Positions 1-8,886 of a stretch of 16,177 bases of DNA are shown piece by piece. Position 1 is the first letter of the stretch; each line of letters begins with the position of its first letter. The DNA comes from JBBDYH01 sp040901795 (GTDB lineage Bacteria; Planctomycetota; Planctomycetia; Pirellulales; JALHPA01): assembly GCA_040901795.1 (NCBI GenBank), contig JBBDYH010000131.1, positions 1 to 16,177 of the forward strand, in the 5' to 3' direction. The position numbers were made by a program, and so were the translations under genes. Under the pieces are notes generated by a model. It saw only the letters and a list, made by a program, of their open reading frames with translations. It was not told the origin of the DNA and searched no databases.

Positions 1-140
1 GCGATATGTTTCATTCGCTACTCCAAACCGGTTTATCCCGGCGCTTTCCTAATCTCCGCTGATGTTCGGCACGAACAACCCGCCGAATCAGTGTGAAGAA
101 GTGCAGATTAGTGTTGCGTTGCTGCGAATTTTTTTACGGC

Positions 141-192
141 GTGGGCCTCGCGGGCTCGGCCCACCCTACCGCACTGCTCGCGGCGAGCAGTG
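141..192. repeat. Two adjacent hairpins downstream of the GlcG-like gene
   Basis: Seen directly: GTGGGCC (141-147) pairs with GGCCCAC (158-164) around a 10-nt loop, and CACTGCTCG (172-180) pairs with CGAGCAGTG (184-192) around a 3-nt loop. They lie 15-66 nt past the stop of the minus-strand gene ending at 207. On the minus strand no T-run follows either hairpin; after the GGGCC hairpin comes an A-run, so neither is a classic intrinsic terminator. They may stabilise the transcript 3' end or belong to a dispersed repeat; the GTGGGCC-type hairpin next to CCCACCCTAC resembles intergenic repeats I associate with planctomycetes. The rest of 1-206 shows nothing recognisable. Confidence 0.5.
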
Positions 193-206
193 GCACACGA
201 TTGCAA

Positions 207-2216
207 TTAACCAAACGGATTCCGGTTGAACTTTTGATACGGTAGCCGTACGTTGCGGATGAAAAACTGGTCGGCACGGATCGAAAACTGCGCCTGGTAT
301 CCAAGCGATGCGTAAAACGTCACTACGTCGTCCTGATCGACGCCGTCGCCGCTGACGCCTAGTCCCGCCAGCAACGTGAAGCCCGAATACAGCGCCGTGC
401 TGCCGGGGAAAAACACCACGCCGTTCTGGTTGGGGTTTCGCGTGTATATGATCCGTGGGTCGCGGAAGTTGCGGCCCGGATTGAAGGCGTCGAAGCCGAG
501 TTGGCTCGTCGCGTAGCTCGAATAGAGCGACGCCGGCAGCGGCGCGCCGACGTTCTCGGCGGTGAGCGGGTTGATGCCCGGATCGTTGAGGATCGAAAAC
601 GCGCCCGGCGGAGTCCCCTCGGGCGATCCGGTGGGATAGCGCGGCGCGGCCAGGAAGCGGAACGTCCGCGCCGAATAGGCAACTCCAGGCGGCGTCGAAC
701 GCGGCTCGCCAAACCGGTCGAGCGGCAAGTCGTAAAACTGCACCAGCCCCGCGTCGTTGTAATAAGCGACGTTGCGCGCCTTGGCCACCGCGACGTCGAT
801 GGAAAACACGGTGGCGTCAGGCATACGATACAGGCCGACAACTTCGCCATCGCGGTCGGTGACAGACAATACCATCCGAGTGCGGGTTCCGAGCGGCAAA
901 CGGATCGCCGCGCGCGTTTCGTTGGCTGCGTTGATCCCTTGCGTAATGATTTGTTGCACCTGCGTGGCCGTGATGCCGTTGCCGCCGTCGGGACTCAGGA
1001 CGAGGTAGCCGTCTGGTACTGCCTCGCCCGCGCGGTGTTTGGGATCCGGGGCGGTCGGATCGACGATTTGATCGTGATGCCCGTTGAACTGCGTGCCCAT
1101 TTCCTGGCCGGCGAAGATCGAGGTCTGCTGAAGAACGTTGATCCCCTGCGTGATGGCGTTGCCCGGACCAAGGATTTCCAGCGTAATGCCCACCAAATCG
1201 ATGCGGCCGGCAGGCAGGCCGAGCCCGTTGACAGGAGCGATCCCACCGATGAATCCAACCGGCGCGACGCCCACAAGTCCTCCGGCGGCTGCGAACGCGA
1301 TCCATTCCGATTGCAGCACCAGCGGCGCGTTGTTGCGTTGCTCTTCCGTCTGGCCGATTCCCGGCACAAAGCCTTGCTCAAAATCCGCGGTGCCAAATAA
1401 CCCGGGGAAGAAAACGCCGATGCCGCCGACCACTTCGCGATTGTTGGTCACCGGATCGAGCCGCATTAGCGGCACGCCACCGGGCAATGTGGCGATGCCG
1501 CGCGATTGCGTCGCCAGATTGCGTTGCGAATCCCAACCGTACGATTCGGGCGCCTGGCTAAGGTAATCCTGCAGATCGGCCTTGGCGAAGCCGCGATCGT
1601 TCACCAGCGGAATGTTGTCGTCGCGGATGTTGAACCGGTAGTCCAACATGATGTCGTCGACTGTGCCGCGAATCGAGTCGGGACCAGGATGCCGGATGCT
1701 GTCGCGGTTGGTGTGCTCGATCGCCAACAGATCAACCAGCGGCGTATTCGGCACGCCCGGCGGAAAGTGACCGCCAATACCGATGGGCGCGACGAAACCA
1801 GGTCCCCGGTACGGCGAATTGACGTCGGGAATATTAGGACTCGACTGCACCTCGCGCTGCGTCACCGTGGACTGACTGAGGAACCGCACGGTCCGCGACG
1901 TGATGGGCGTATTCTGGTTGGCAAAGAACGCCGCCGTCCGCGCTTTGGCCACCGCGCCGTCGATGGCAAAGATCATCATGTTGGGGTCGGCGATCGGCAC
2001 GCCCCCCTCGACACGCACGCCGAGGATTTCGCCGCGCCGGTCCACCACGGCGATGATCGCGTCTTGCCGGCCCGACGCCGCCGCGCCGCGCTGTAATAGC
2101 GTCTCGACCTCGCCGGCTGAAAGCTGATCGGCAACCATCATCTGACGTTGCTCAAGGGTTTCGAATCTCAGCGACCGGGACCGGAAGGGCGATCCGCTCG
2201 TTCGTTGTGACTTCAT
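207..2216 (-). CDS. Secreted protein with LEPR-XLL-like leader and two GlcG/HbpS-like (DUF336) domains
   Basis: 669 residues. The N-terminus (about 14-28, RSLRFETLEQRQMMV) matches the planctomycete LEPR-XLL export motif, which often replaces a classical signal peptide; no hydrophobic signal is seen. Two related domains follow. Domain 1 (about 32-312) has AVVDRRGEILGVR, then AIDGAVAKARTAAFF, GGVPL and GGIGVFFPG. Domain 2 (about 412-660) has SVTDRDGEVVGLYR, then SIDVAVAKARNVAYY and GLGVSGDGVDQDDVVTFYA. This order is typical of the GlcG/HbpS family, which includes haem-binding proteins and proteins found near glycolate oxidase genes. Both copies carry long insertions compared with the usual single-domain proteins of roughly 140-190 residues. 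The ATG at 2216 is preceded by GGAGG at a 7-nt spacing, which supports the start. It is divergent from the porin-cytochrome pair. Haem binding is inferred from the family only; the exact ligand is unknown. Confidence 0.85.
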   Translation of the reverse strand: MKSQRTSGSPFRSRSLRFETLEQRQMMVADQLSAGEVETLLQRGAAASGRQDAIIAVVDRRGEILGVRVEGGVPIADPNMMIFAIDGAVAKARTAAFFANQNTPITSRTVRFLSQSTVTQREVQSSPNIPDVNSPYRGPGFVAPIGIGGHFPPGVPNTPLVDLLAIEHTNRDSIRHPGPDSIRGTVDDIMLDYRFNIRDDNIPLVNDRGFAKADLQDYLSQAPESYGWDSQRNLATQSRGIATLPGGVPLMRLDPVTNNREVVGGIGVFFPGLFGTADFEQGFVPGIGQTEEQRNNAPLVLQSEWIAFAAAGGLVGVAPVGFIGGIAPVNGLGLPAGRIDLVGITLEILGPGNAITQGINVLQQTSIFAGQEMGTQFNGHHDQIVDPTAPDPKHRAGEAVPDGYLVLSPDGGNGITATQVQQIITQGINAANETRAAIRLPLGTRTRMVLSVTDRDGEVVGLYRMPDATVFSIDVAVAKARNVAYYNDAGLVQFYDLPLDRFGEPRSTPPGVAYSARTFRFLAAPRYPTGSPEGTPPGAFSILNDPGINPLTAENVGAPLPASLYSSYATSQLGFDAFNPGRNFRDPRIIYTRNPNQNGVVFFPGSTALYSGFTLLAGLGVSGDGVDQDDVVTFYASLGYQAQFSIRADQFFIRNVRLPYQKFNRNPFG

Positions 2217-2402
2217 GCGCGGTCCTCCGACCGGTTACAGCGTATTTTGACCAATCTGAGTATTTTATCGACTTTGCCGGGCCTACGCATTGCAACGAGA
2301 ACCTCTCCCGATGCCACGAGAATTCCCTGAAGGCCTCATATCCGCGCGAAACCGCTCGACTGGATTTGTCGCGACAACCGATACAGAAGATACAGCCCAA
2401 CT
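2217..2402. promoter_or_regulatory. Divergent intergenic region with candidate promoters
   Basis: This 186-bp spacer must carry the promoters for both the GlcG-like gene and the porin-cytochrome pair. On the plus strand TTGTCG (2366-2371) and GATACA (2389-2394) are separated by exactly 17 bp, and the putative -10 ends 8 nt before the porin ATG, which would give a nearly leaderless message. On the minus strand an AT-rich TAAAAT (2262-2267) could be a -10 for the GlcG-like gene, but no good -35 sits at the right distance. These are consensus matches by eye, for a sigma-70-like factor, and are weak evidence. No clear operator palindrome was seen. Confidence 0.3.
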
Positions 2403-4448
2403 ATGCGCCAAACTCCGGACTTTCCAATCCGCACCGCTACGGCGGCCGCGCATCGATCGAGCACGCGGCTGCGCGTTCTCGTGCATCTGTTGGCGGTGGC
2501 ACTTTTGTGGGCGTCGGATGTACTGCCGCCGACAAGCTTGAACAGCTCGTTGCGCGCCCAGTTCCCACTCGCGCTTTCGGACGCCAACAATGACGTGCGC
2601 TTAATACCGACGACGGAACCCTTGCCCTTGGCGCAAGCACCGCTCTCCGAACCGCCGCTAGGGCTACGTTACTTTGACGCGGACCCGGTATTGCCGGGTG
2701 TGCTTCGTCCGCCGGATGACATGCTTGTAGCGCCTGAGGCGCCGGCGGTTGAGCTGCCGATGGATCGGTTCCTCTACCCCATTGAGGCGCCGCTGGGATA
2801 CACCGGCCCGACCGGGATACTCCCTAGTGAAGGACCGTCGGGCTCTGACTTTGTACCGATCGAGGACCGCTGGCGGATGGGTCTTCCGCCATGGGACCGA
2901 TATGGTCGCGGGAACCCACTCATTGAGGACTACCCTTACACCGAGGGCTCGTTATGGGATCCGTACAACCAAAACGTGCTCAAAGGCGACTACCCGATCA
3001 TCGGGCAGCATACGTTCCTGAACATTACTCTGACGAGCCAGGCCCTCCTCGAAGGTCGCCAACTGCCGACGCCGACCACGCCGTTCGAGTCCACCAGTAC
3101 GCCGGGGCAAGAAGAGTTCTTCGGCGATCCCAATCAATTCTTCTACACCCACTTCTTCAAACTCAGCTTTGATCTGAATCACGGCAATGCCGCGTTCAAG
3201 CCGACCGACTGGCGCATCAAGGCCACGCCGATTTTCAATCTTAACTATCTGGAAGTGAATGAGCTGGGAATCGTCAGCCCGGACGTGCGCAATGGCGAAA
3301 CACGCTTTCGGGAAGACGCCGCGCTGGAAGAGTGGTTCGTCGAATCTAAGCTCGCGGACCTTAGTCCGGACTACGATTTCGTTTCCGTACGTGCCGGCTC
3401 CCAACCGTTCGTTAGCGATTTCCGCGGGTTTATCCTCTCGGATATCAATCGCTCGGTTCGCCTCTTCGGCACTCGCAATGCGAATCAGGATCAGTTCAAT
3501 CTGATTTATTTCGACCAGACCGAGAAGGAGACGAACAGCACGCTCAATACGTTTGAAGATCGCAATCAGAATACGGTCGTTGCCAATTACTATCGCCAGG
3601 ATTGCATCTGGCCGGGCTATACCGCACAGGCCAGCTTTCATTACAACCGGGACGATCCAGACTTTCTGTTCGATAAGAACCAGTTTCTCGTCCGCCCCGA
3701 TCCGGCGGGGGTCTTTGAGCCGCATGGAATTGATGCATATTACTTTGGCTTTGCGGGCGACGGTCATATTAATCGCATCAATATAAACCACGCCTTGTAC
3801 TATGTATTTGGCCGCGACGGGCTCAATCCGCTCGAGGCGCAGGAGTTGGACATCAGCGCCTGGATGGCCGCCATTGAACTCTCCTACGACCGGGATTGGA
3901 TTCGCTTTCGCTCGTCGTATTTCTATGCGTCGGGCGACGACGATATCACCGACGGTCGCGGCGAGGGGTTTGACACGATCCTGGACAATCCGAACTTCGC
4001 CGGGGGAGAGTTCAGCTTCTGGCAGCGTCAGCAAATCGGCTTGTTTGGGGTGCAGCTTGTGCAGCGAAACAGCCTGGTCCCGGACCTGCGGTCGAGCAAG
4101 ATTCAAGGACAGTCGAACTTCGTGAACCCCGGTTTGCACTTGTTGAACTTGGGCATGGACTTCGAGGTCACGCCGCGCGCTCGCTTGATCAGCAACTGCA
4201 ACTTTCTGTGGTTCGATGAGACGGAAATTCTCGAGCAGTTCATTTTCCAGGATCCAGTGCGCAGCTTCATCGGGACCGACCTCAGCCTCGGTTTGGAGTA
4301 TCGTCCCTGGCTCAACAACAACGGAATTATCATCGCCGGCATCTCCGGCCTGCTGCCCGCAACTGGATTCGAGGATTTGTACAATCCGTCGGTCGGTGAA
4401 GTGAACGATCTGTTTGCCGGCTTTATGGAAATCATTTTGACGTATTAG
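2403..4448 (+). CDS. Outer-membrane beta-barrel (porin-like) protein, partner of the decahaem cytochrome
   Basis: 681 residues. A long basic n-region (1-23) and a hydrophobic stretch (about 24-38, RVLVHLLAVALLWAS) suggest a signal peptide. Residues about 45-200 are proline-rich and low in structure. From about 245 onward the sequence has alternating polar and hydrophobic or aromatic strands typical of an outer-membrane barrel (for example WRIKATPIFNLNYLEV, IRFRSSYFYASGDDD, RARLISNCNFLWFDE), with acidic turns. It ends in MEIILTY, an aromatic C-terminus as used for BAM-mediated insertion. The segment with YASGDDD, GRGEGFD and NFAGGEFSFW recalls large-barrel porins of the alginate-export type, but I cannot assign the family firmly. 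There is no Shine-Dalgarno before the ATG, and no better in-frame start. It lies 76 bp upstream of the cytochrome on the same strand, so co-transcription is likely. Proposed role: a pore or sheath for the cytochrome. MtrB-like function is inference, not homology I can show. Confidence 0.75.
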   Translation: MRQTPDFPIRTATAAAHRSSTRLRVLVHLLAVALLWASDVLPPTSLNSSLRAQFPLALSDANNDVRLIPTTEPLPLAQAPLSEPPLGLRYFDADPVLPGVLRPPDDMLVAPEAPAVELPMDRFLYPIEAPLGYTGPTGILPSEGPSGSDFVPIEDRWRMGLPPWDRYGRGNPLIEDYPYTEGSLWDPYNQNVLKGDYPIIGQHTFLNITLTSQALLEGRQLPTPTTPFESTSTPGQEEFFGDPNQFFYTHFFKLSFDLNHGNAAFKPTDWRIKATPIFNLNYLEVNELGIVSPDVRNGETRFREDAALEEWFVESKLADLSPDYDFVSVRAGSQPFVSDFRGFILSDINRSVRLFGTRNANQDQFNLIYFDQTEKETNSTLNTFEDRNQNTVVANYYRQDCIWPGYTAQASFHYNRDDPDFLFDKNQFLVRPDPAGVFEPHGIDAYYFGFAGDGHINRININHALYYVFGRDGLNPLEAQELDISAWMAAIELSYDRDWIRFRSSYFYASGDDDITDGRGEGFDTILDNPNFAGGEFSFWQRQQIGLFGVQLVQRNSLVPDLRSSKIQGQSNFVNPGLHLLNLGMDFEVTPRARLISNCNFLWFDETEILEQFIFQDPVRSFIGTDLSLGLEYRPWLNNNGIIIAGISGLLPATGFEDLYNPSVGEVNDLFAGFMEIILTY

Positions 4449-4524
4449 TTATGCGGTGTGGCACTGCGCGCGGCGAAGTTGCCGCGGCGACCACAACAGA
4501 GAACGCTGACAAGGAAGTCGGGAT

Positions 4525-7500
4525 ATGAGCAGTGATTTGGATCCCACGCGGCAGAATCGCCCGTTGACCGCGATGCTATTGGGCAGCGGTCTGGTGGCGA
4601 TCGTCACGCTGGTTTCGGCTGTAACCGGTCAAGACCAACATGCTGATCGTAAACCAGCCACGTCGCGCTTGTGGCCTGCTACACCGGACCGCGGCTCGGC
4701 TCACAATCAAGAATCGAGATCCAAACGGCTCTGGCCGGCAGTTCCGGAAAGGCATGCTGCTCCCCAAAAGCTGCACAACGAGGTCATGTCCGGAGCGCAC
4801 CCGACTCCACGTCAGCGAGCCATCGTAACGCCGCCGTCGCACATTACCCCGGCCAGCCATCAACAAGACGGATCGCCGCACAGTCCACACTCCCACGTTG
4901 CTCCGCTTGTTTATCACACTCAGGCGCACGCGAACCCGCACCCGGTCGGCCCGCACGGTGAACCCATCGCCGGGAGTGGACCCTACGGATCGGCGATGCC
5001 ACTTCCCGCCAACGTGGAAGGATCGTATTTGTCGCGTCAGACCGAGGCTGAGGCGATGGCGAAGAGCGTCGGTTGCATTGCCTGTCATGCGGGCGTCGTT
5101 GACATGCATAACAATTTGGAGACGGTTCGACTCGGCTGCTCCGATTGTCATGGCGGCAATCCTTGCGCGACCACCAAGGAGCAGGCCCACGTCCGGCCGG
5201 TGTACGCCGATGTCTGGGCCACTTCGGCGAATCCGGTTCGGACTTATACGCTGTTGAATTACGAATCGCCTGAGTTCATTCGTTTTGTCAACCCTGGCGA
5301 TCTCCGCATTGCTCACATTAGCTGCGGCGGCTGCCATCCGCGCGAAGTGCTGCACGTGAAGAAGAGCATGATGACGCACGGCGCCATGTTGTGGGAGGCG
5401 GCCCTTTATAACAACGGCGCGGTGCCGACGAAGAACGCGCTATTTGGCGAGAGCTACAGCATGCGCGGAGCTCCCCAGCGCATTCAGACGGTTCCGCCGC
5501 CAACGCCCGAAGAGATGATCTACAAAGGAGTGGTGCCCTATCTCGATCCGCTGCCGCGATTTGAGATTTCGCAGCCATCCAACGTATTGCGGATCTTTGA
5601 GCGCGGCGGCCGCTTTCGGCCCGAAGTGGGGATCCCGGAGCGCACCGAAGAGCCCGGCCGTCCGCGCGCGCGACTCAGCCTGCGCGGACTGGGAACCGAG
5701 AACCGCACCGATCCGGTTCTCATCGGACTGCAAAAGACGCGGCTCTTCGATCCCACGCTCAACTTCCTCGGCACGAACGACCATCCTGGCGATTACCGTT
5801 CGAGCGGCTGCACCAGTTGCCACGTCGTCTATGCGAACGATCGTTCGCCGGTCCATTCCGGCCCCTACGCGAAGTTCGGCAACCGCGGCCTCGCGTCGCC
5901 TGATGTCAGAAACGCGGATCCGATGATCCCGAAGGACGAGTCCGGACATCCGATCGAACACCGCTTCGCTCGCGGGAACGGGATCCCCACGAGCCAGTGC
6001 ATGATCTGCCACATTCATCCGGGCACCAACGTGATGAACACTACCATCGGATACATGTGGTGGGATGAAGAGTCCGACGCCGAGCTGATGTATCCCCAAG
6101 AACAGCGCGATCCCACCTCGGAGGAAGCGATCAATACGCAAATGCGGAATCCGAACGAATCCGCGCAGAAGAGCTTTCTGGCCAACCCGGAATTTGTCGC
6201 AAATCTGACCAATCTCAATACCGCCACGCGACACAACCAATTCGCCGATTTCCACGGCCACGGCTGGGCGTTCCGCGCGGTATTCAAGCGCGATCGCAAG
6301 GGGAACTATCTGGACCACAAGGGCGAGGTTCTGCCCAACGTGACCAACGAACAAATGCGCGCGGCTGTCGAAATCGTGGCACGAACGCGCGAACCTTACC
6401 GCGATGCCGCGAACAAAGCCGCCGCGCAAGTCCGCGCTGAAGAGCTCAAGTTGGCGTTCGAGCGCGACGGCCTGCCGGTGCACATGCTCGACATTCACAT
6501 TGAAAAGGGCATGCACTGCGTCGATTGCCACTTTACGCAGGACAACCACGGCAACGGACGCTTGCAGCGCGAGGTCCGCGCTGCGATTGAGATCACATGC
6601 GAGGATTGCCACGGCAGCGTCAACCAGAAGGCCTCGCTCAAAAAGTTTCTGGGAACCTCCGGACCTGCGGCGTATACGTCGGGTCCCGAAGGACGGAACC
6701 TCGAAGCGATGCGCACCGCCTGGGGACGGCGGCGCTTTGAGCGCGAAGGCGGCAAACTGTATCAAAACTCGATGGTCGAAGAGAACCTGCGCTGGGAAGT
6801 CGTGCAAGTCGCGGACACGATCAATCCAAACAGCGATCACTACAATGTTCGCTCGCACATCGCGAAGACCGTACGCTGGGGCAAAGACGAGCAGGCGCCG
6901 GGGGGCGAGAAGCTGGAATGGGGTGGGAACCCGAGCGACGATTGCGCGCACTCGAGTCAGAAGATGAGCTGCATCGCCTGCCATACTTCCTGGAACGCAA
7001 GTTGCTTCGGCTGTCACCTGCCGCAGAAGGCGAACCAGAAAGCGCCCAATCTACACTTCGAGGGAGACGTTTCGCGCAACCTGACCGCGTACAACTTTCA
7101 GACCTTACGCGACGATGTCTACATGCTGGCCCACGACGGCGATGTGACTGGCAACAAGATTGGCCCCGCGCGCTCAAGCTGCGCTATCCACGTCAGCTCG
7201 TACAACAATAACCGCGAGTCGATTTACGTGCAGCAGCAAACGATTTCGGCCGACGGGATGAGCGGCGTCTCGTTCAGCACCAATGTCCCGCATACGGTGC
7301 GCGCCAGCTCGCCGATCAAGGGTCATCCGTCGCACACGCTCTCGAACGGCGAAACGAAGCGCTGTGTCGATTGCCATCTCGCGAGCGACAACGACAACAA
7401 CGCCATCATGGCCCAGCTTCTGATGCAGGGCACCAACTACGTCAATTTCATCGGCCGATACTGCTGGGTGGCCGCCGGCGAACACGGGTTCGAGGGAGTG

Positions 7501-8886
7501 GTCGTCACCGAACGCGGCGAGCCGCAAGCAGTCATCGGCAGCTCGTTCCACCGCATCGCGTTTCCCGACCATTACAGCGAGCACGTCGAGCGCGGACGTC
7601 TCATCGAGCATGCGCACGAGCACCCAGGCAAGGACATTATCGAGAACATCACGCGTCCACACCGCGAGCCGGAAGTCTTGAGTTTGCAGGCGCGCGGCGA
7701 GTACCTGTATGCCGCGTGCGGCGAAGGGGGCTTGCGCGTTTTCGATATTGCGTTCATCGATCACAAGGGATTTTCGGAACGCATTACCACGGCGCCAGTC
7801 TCGCCCGTCGGACAGCGATTCTTTGTCCGGACGCGATTCGCCACTGCGGTGGCCGCGCCCACCACGATCGCGCCCGATCCGACGCGCATCCAGAATCCCG
7901 AGAACCGGGAACGGCCGATTCATCCGATGTACGCCTACATTTTCGTGGTCGACCGGTACGAGGGGTTGATTTTGGTGAACGCCGGGACGCTGCTCGACGG
8001 CAACCCGCTTAACAACTATTTGCAGCGCGAGCTGACCTTCAACCCGGACGGCATTCTGTGCGGCGCCAAGAACATCACCATCGTCGGGACGTACGCCTAC
8101 ATCTGCTGCGACGCGGGTTTGGTCGTCGTCTCGCTTGCGGATCCGAAGCAGCCCCACGTGACCGCGGTGATCGGCGACGAGGTGCTCCACAAGCCGTCAG
8201 TGGTCCAGGTGCAGTTCCGTTATGCATTTGTCTGCGACGAGGAGGGTGTCAAGGTCCTGGACGTGACCGATCTGGCTCATCCGCGGCACGTGACGTCGCT
8301 TGAGCTGCCCGAGGCGCACAATATCTACCTGGCGCGCACCTACGCCTATGTCGCTGGCGGTAAGGAAGGCTTGATCATTCTCGATATCACAAACCCCGAG
8401 GCGCCATTCGTCGATCAGGTATTCAATGCGAACGGCTGCATCAACGACTTGCACGATGTGAAGCTCGGCATCACCTACACGAGCGAATTCGCCTACCTCG
8501 CCGACGGCAAGAACGGCATGCACATCGTCCAGCTCACGTCGCCCGATACGCCCGGCAACATGGGCTTCAGCCCGCGGCCGAATCCGGCGCTGATCGCCAC
8601 ACGGAAAATACCCAAGGAAGGTCATGCGCTGGCGATCTCGAAAGGCGTGGACCGCGATCGGGCGGTCGACGAATCGGGCAATCAGATCGCCGTTTTCGGC
8701 CGGATCGGCGCCGGACCGCTAACGCTCGAGGAGCAACAGCGGATGTACTTTCGCAATGGCGCTGTATGGCGGGTCTCGGAGGATCCTTTCGATCCGGTCC
8801 TGTATCGCTACCCCGACGTTATCAAACAAATGCTGGATCAGCGATTCAATGGCCAATCACAATTCGGACCTCGCGGACGGAAGTGA
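4525..8886 (+). CDS. Decahaem c-type cytochrome fused to an LVIVD-repeat beta-propeller
   Basis: 1453 residues. Residues 11-34 form a hydrophobic signal or anchor segment. Residues 40-160 are a low-complexity His/Pro-rich linker containing two copies of RLWPAxPxR (48-56 and 68-76). Ten CxxCH haem motifs start at Cys184, 205, 267, 429, 492, 665, 692, 816, 827 and 947. A Cys-Ala-Ile-His at 886 is not a haem motif. From about 1048 to 1370 there are repeats of LVIVD type, each with an aromatic-Ala-Tyr/Phe opening and a hydrophobic GLxxxD-like strand, at about 1060, 1136, 1190, 1233, 1273 and 1322; six blades are plausible. The protein should act outside the cytoplasmic membrane, where haem is attached, and move electrons along the haem chain; the propeller may bind a partner or substrate. 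The start has AAGGAA 9 nt upstream. It follows the porin gene and overlaps the kinase gene by 41 bp at the 3' end. The substrate is unknown; an extracellular or periplasmic oxidoreductase is the main alternative to an outer-membrane conduit. Confidence 0.92.
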   Translation: MSSDLDPTRQNRPLTAMLLGSGLVAIVTLVSAVTGQDQHADRKPATSRLWPATPDRGSAHNQESRSKRLWPAVPERHAAPQKLHNEVMSGAHPTPRQRAIVTPPSHITPASHQQDGSPHSPHSHVAPLVYHTQAHANPHPVGPHGEPIAGSGPYGSAMPLPANVEGSYLSRQTEAEAMAKSVGCIACHAGVVDMHNNLETVRLGCSDCHGGNPCATTKEQAHVRPVYADVWATSANPVRTYTLLNYESPEFIRFVNPGDLRIAHISCGGCHPREVLHVKKSMMTHGAMLWEAALYNNGAVPTKNALFGESYSMRGAPQRIQTVPPPTPEEMIYKGVVPYLDPLPRFEISQPSNVLRIFERGGRFRPEVGIPERTEEPGRPRARLSLRGLGTENRTDPVLIGLQKTRLFDPTLNFLGTNDHPGDYRSSGCTSCHVVYANDRSPVHSGPYAKFGNRGLASPDVRNADPMIPKDESGHPIEHRFARGNGIPTSQCMICHIHPGTNVMNTTIGYMWWDEESDAELMYPQEQRDPTSEEAINTQMRNPNESAQKSFLANPEFVANLTNLNTATRHNQFADFHGHGWAFRAVFKRDRKGNYLDHKGEVLPNVTNEQMRAAVEIVARTREPYRDAANKAAAQVRAEELKLAFERDGLPVHMLDIHIEKGMHCVDCHFTQDNHGNGRLQREVRAAIEITCEDCHGSVNQKASLKKFLGTSGPAAYTSGPEGRNLEAMRTAWGRRRFEREGGKLYQNSMVEENLRWEVVQVADTINPNSDHYNVRSHIAKTVRWGKDEQAPGGEKLEWGGNPSDDCAHSSQKMSCIACHTSWNASCFGCHLPQKANQKAPNLHFEGDVSRNLTAYNFQTLRDDVYMLAHDGDVTGNKIGPARSSCAIHVSSYNNNRESIYVQQQTISADGMSGVSFSTNVPHTVRASSPIKGHPSHTLSNGETKRCVDCHLASDNDNNAIMAQLLMQGTNYVNFIGRYCWVAAGEHGFEGVVVTERGEPQAVIGSSFHRIAFPDHYSEHVERGRLIEHAHEHPGKDIIENITRPHREPEVLSLQARGEYLYAACGEGGLRVFDIAFIDHKGFSERITTAPVSPVGQRFFVRTRFATAVAAPTTIAPDPTRIQNPENRERPIHPMYAYIFVVDRYEGLILVNAGTLLDGNPLNNYLQRELTFNPDGILCGAKNITIVGTYAYICCDAGLVVVSLADPKQPHVTAVIGDEVLHKPSVVQVQFRYAFVCDEEGVKVLDVTDLAHPRHVTSLELPEAHNIYLARTYAYVAGGKEGLIILDITNPEAPFVDQVFNANGCINDLHDVKLGITYTSEFAYLADGKNGMHIVQLTSPDTPGNMGFSPRPNPALIATRKIPKEGHALAISKGVDRDRAVDESGNQIAVFGRIGAGPLTLEEQQRMYFRNGAVWRVSEDPFDPVLYRYPDVIKQMLDQRFNGQSQFGPRGRK

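Noticed and set aside
141..192. Intrinsic terminator for the GlcG-like gene
   Set aside because: The hairpins are real, but no T-run follows on the minus strand; the nearby A-run has the wrong polarity.
501..2096. Two plus-strand frames (501-1400 and 1506-2096) opposite the GlcG-like gene
   Set aside because: Arg-rich shadow translations with no motif; the minus-strand protein has two clear family domains and a good ribosome binding site.
2952..4139. 395-codon minus-strand frame opposite the porin gene
   Set aside because: No recognisable domain; the plus-strand frame has a signal peptide, barrel strands and an aromatic C-terminus.
5440..7017. Long minus-strand open frame of 525 codons inside the cytochrome gene
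   Set aside because: It is antisense to a gene with ten haem motifs, shows no domain or ribosome binding site, and is the expected open shadow frame of GC-rich coding DNA.
7174..8190. 338-codon minus-strand frame opposite the propeller region
   Set aside because: Shadow of the LVIVD repeats, with no independent evidence.
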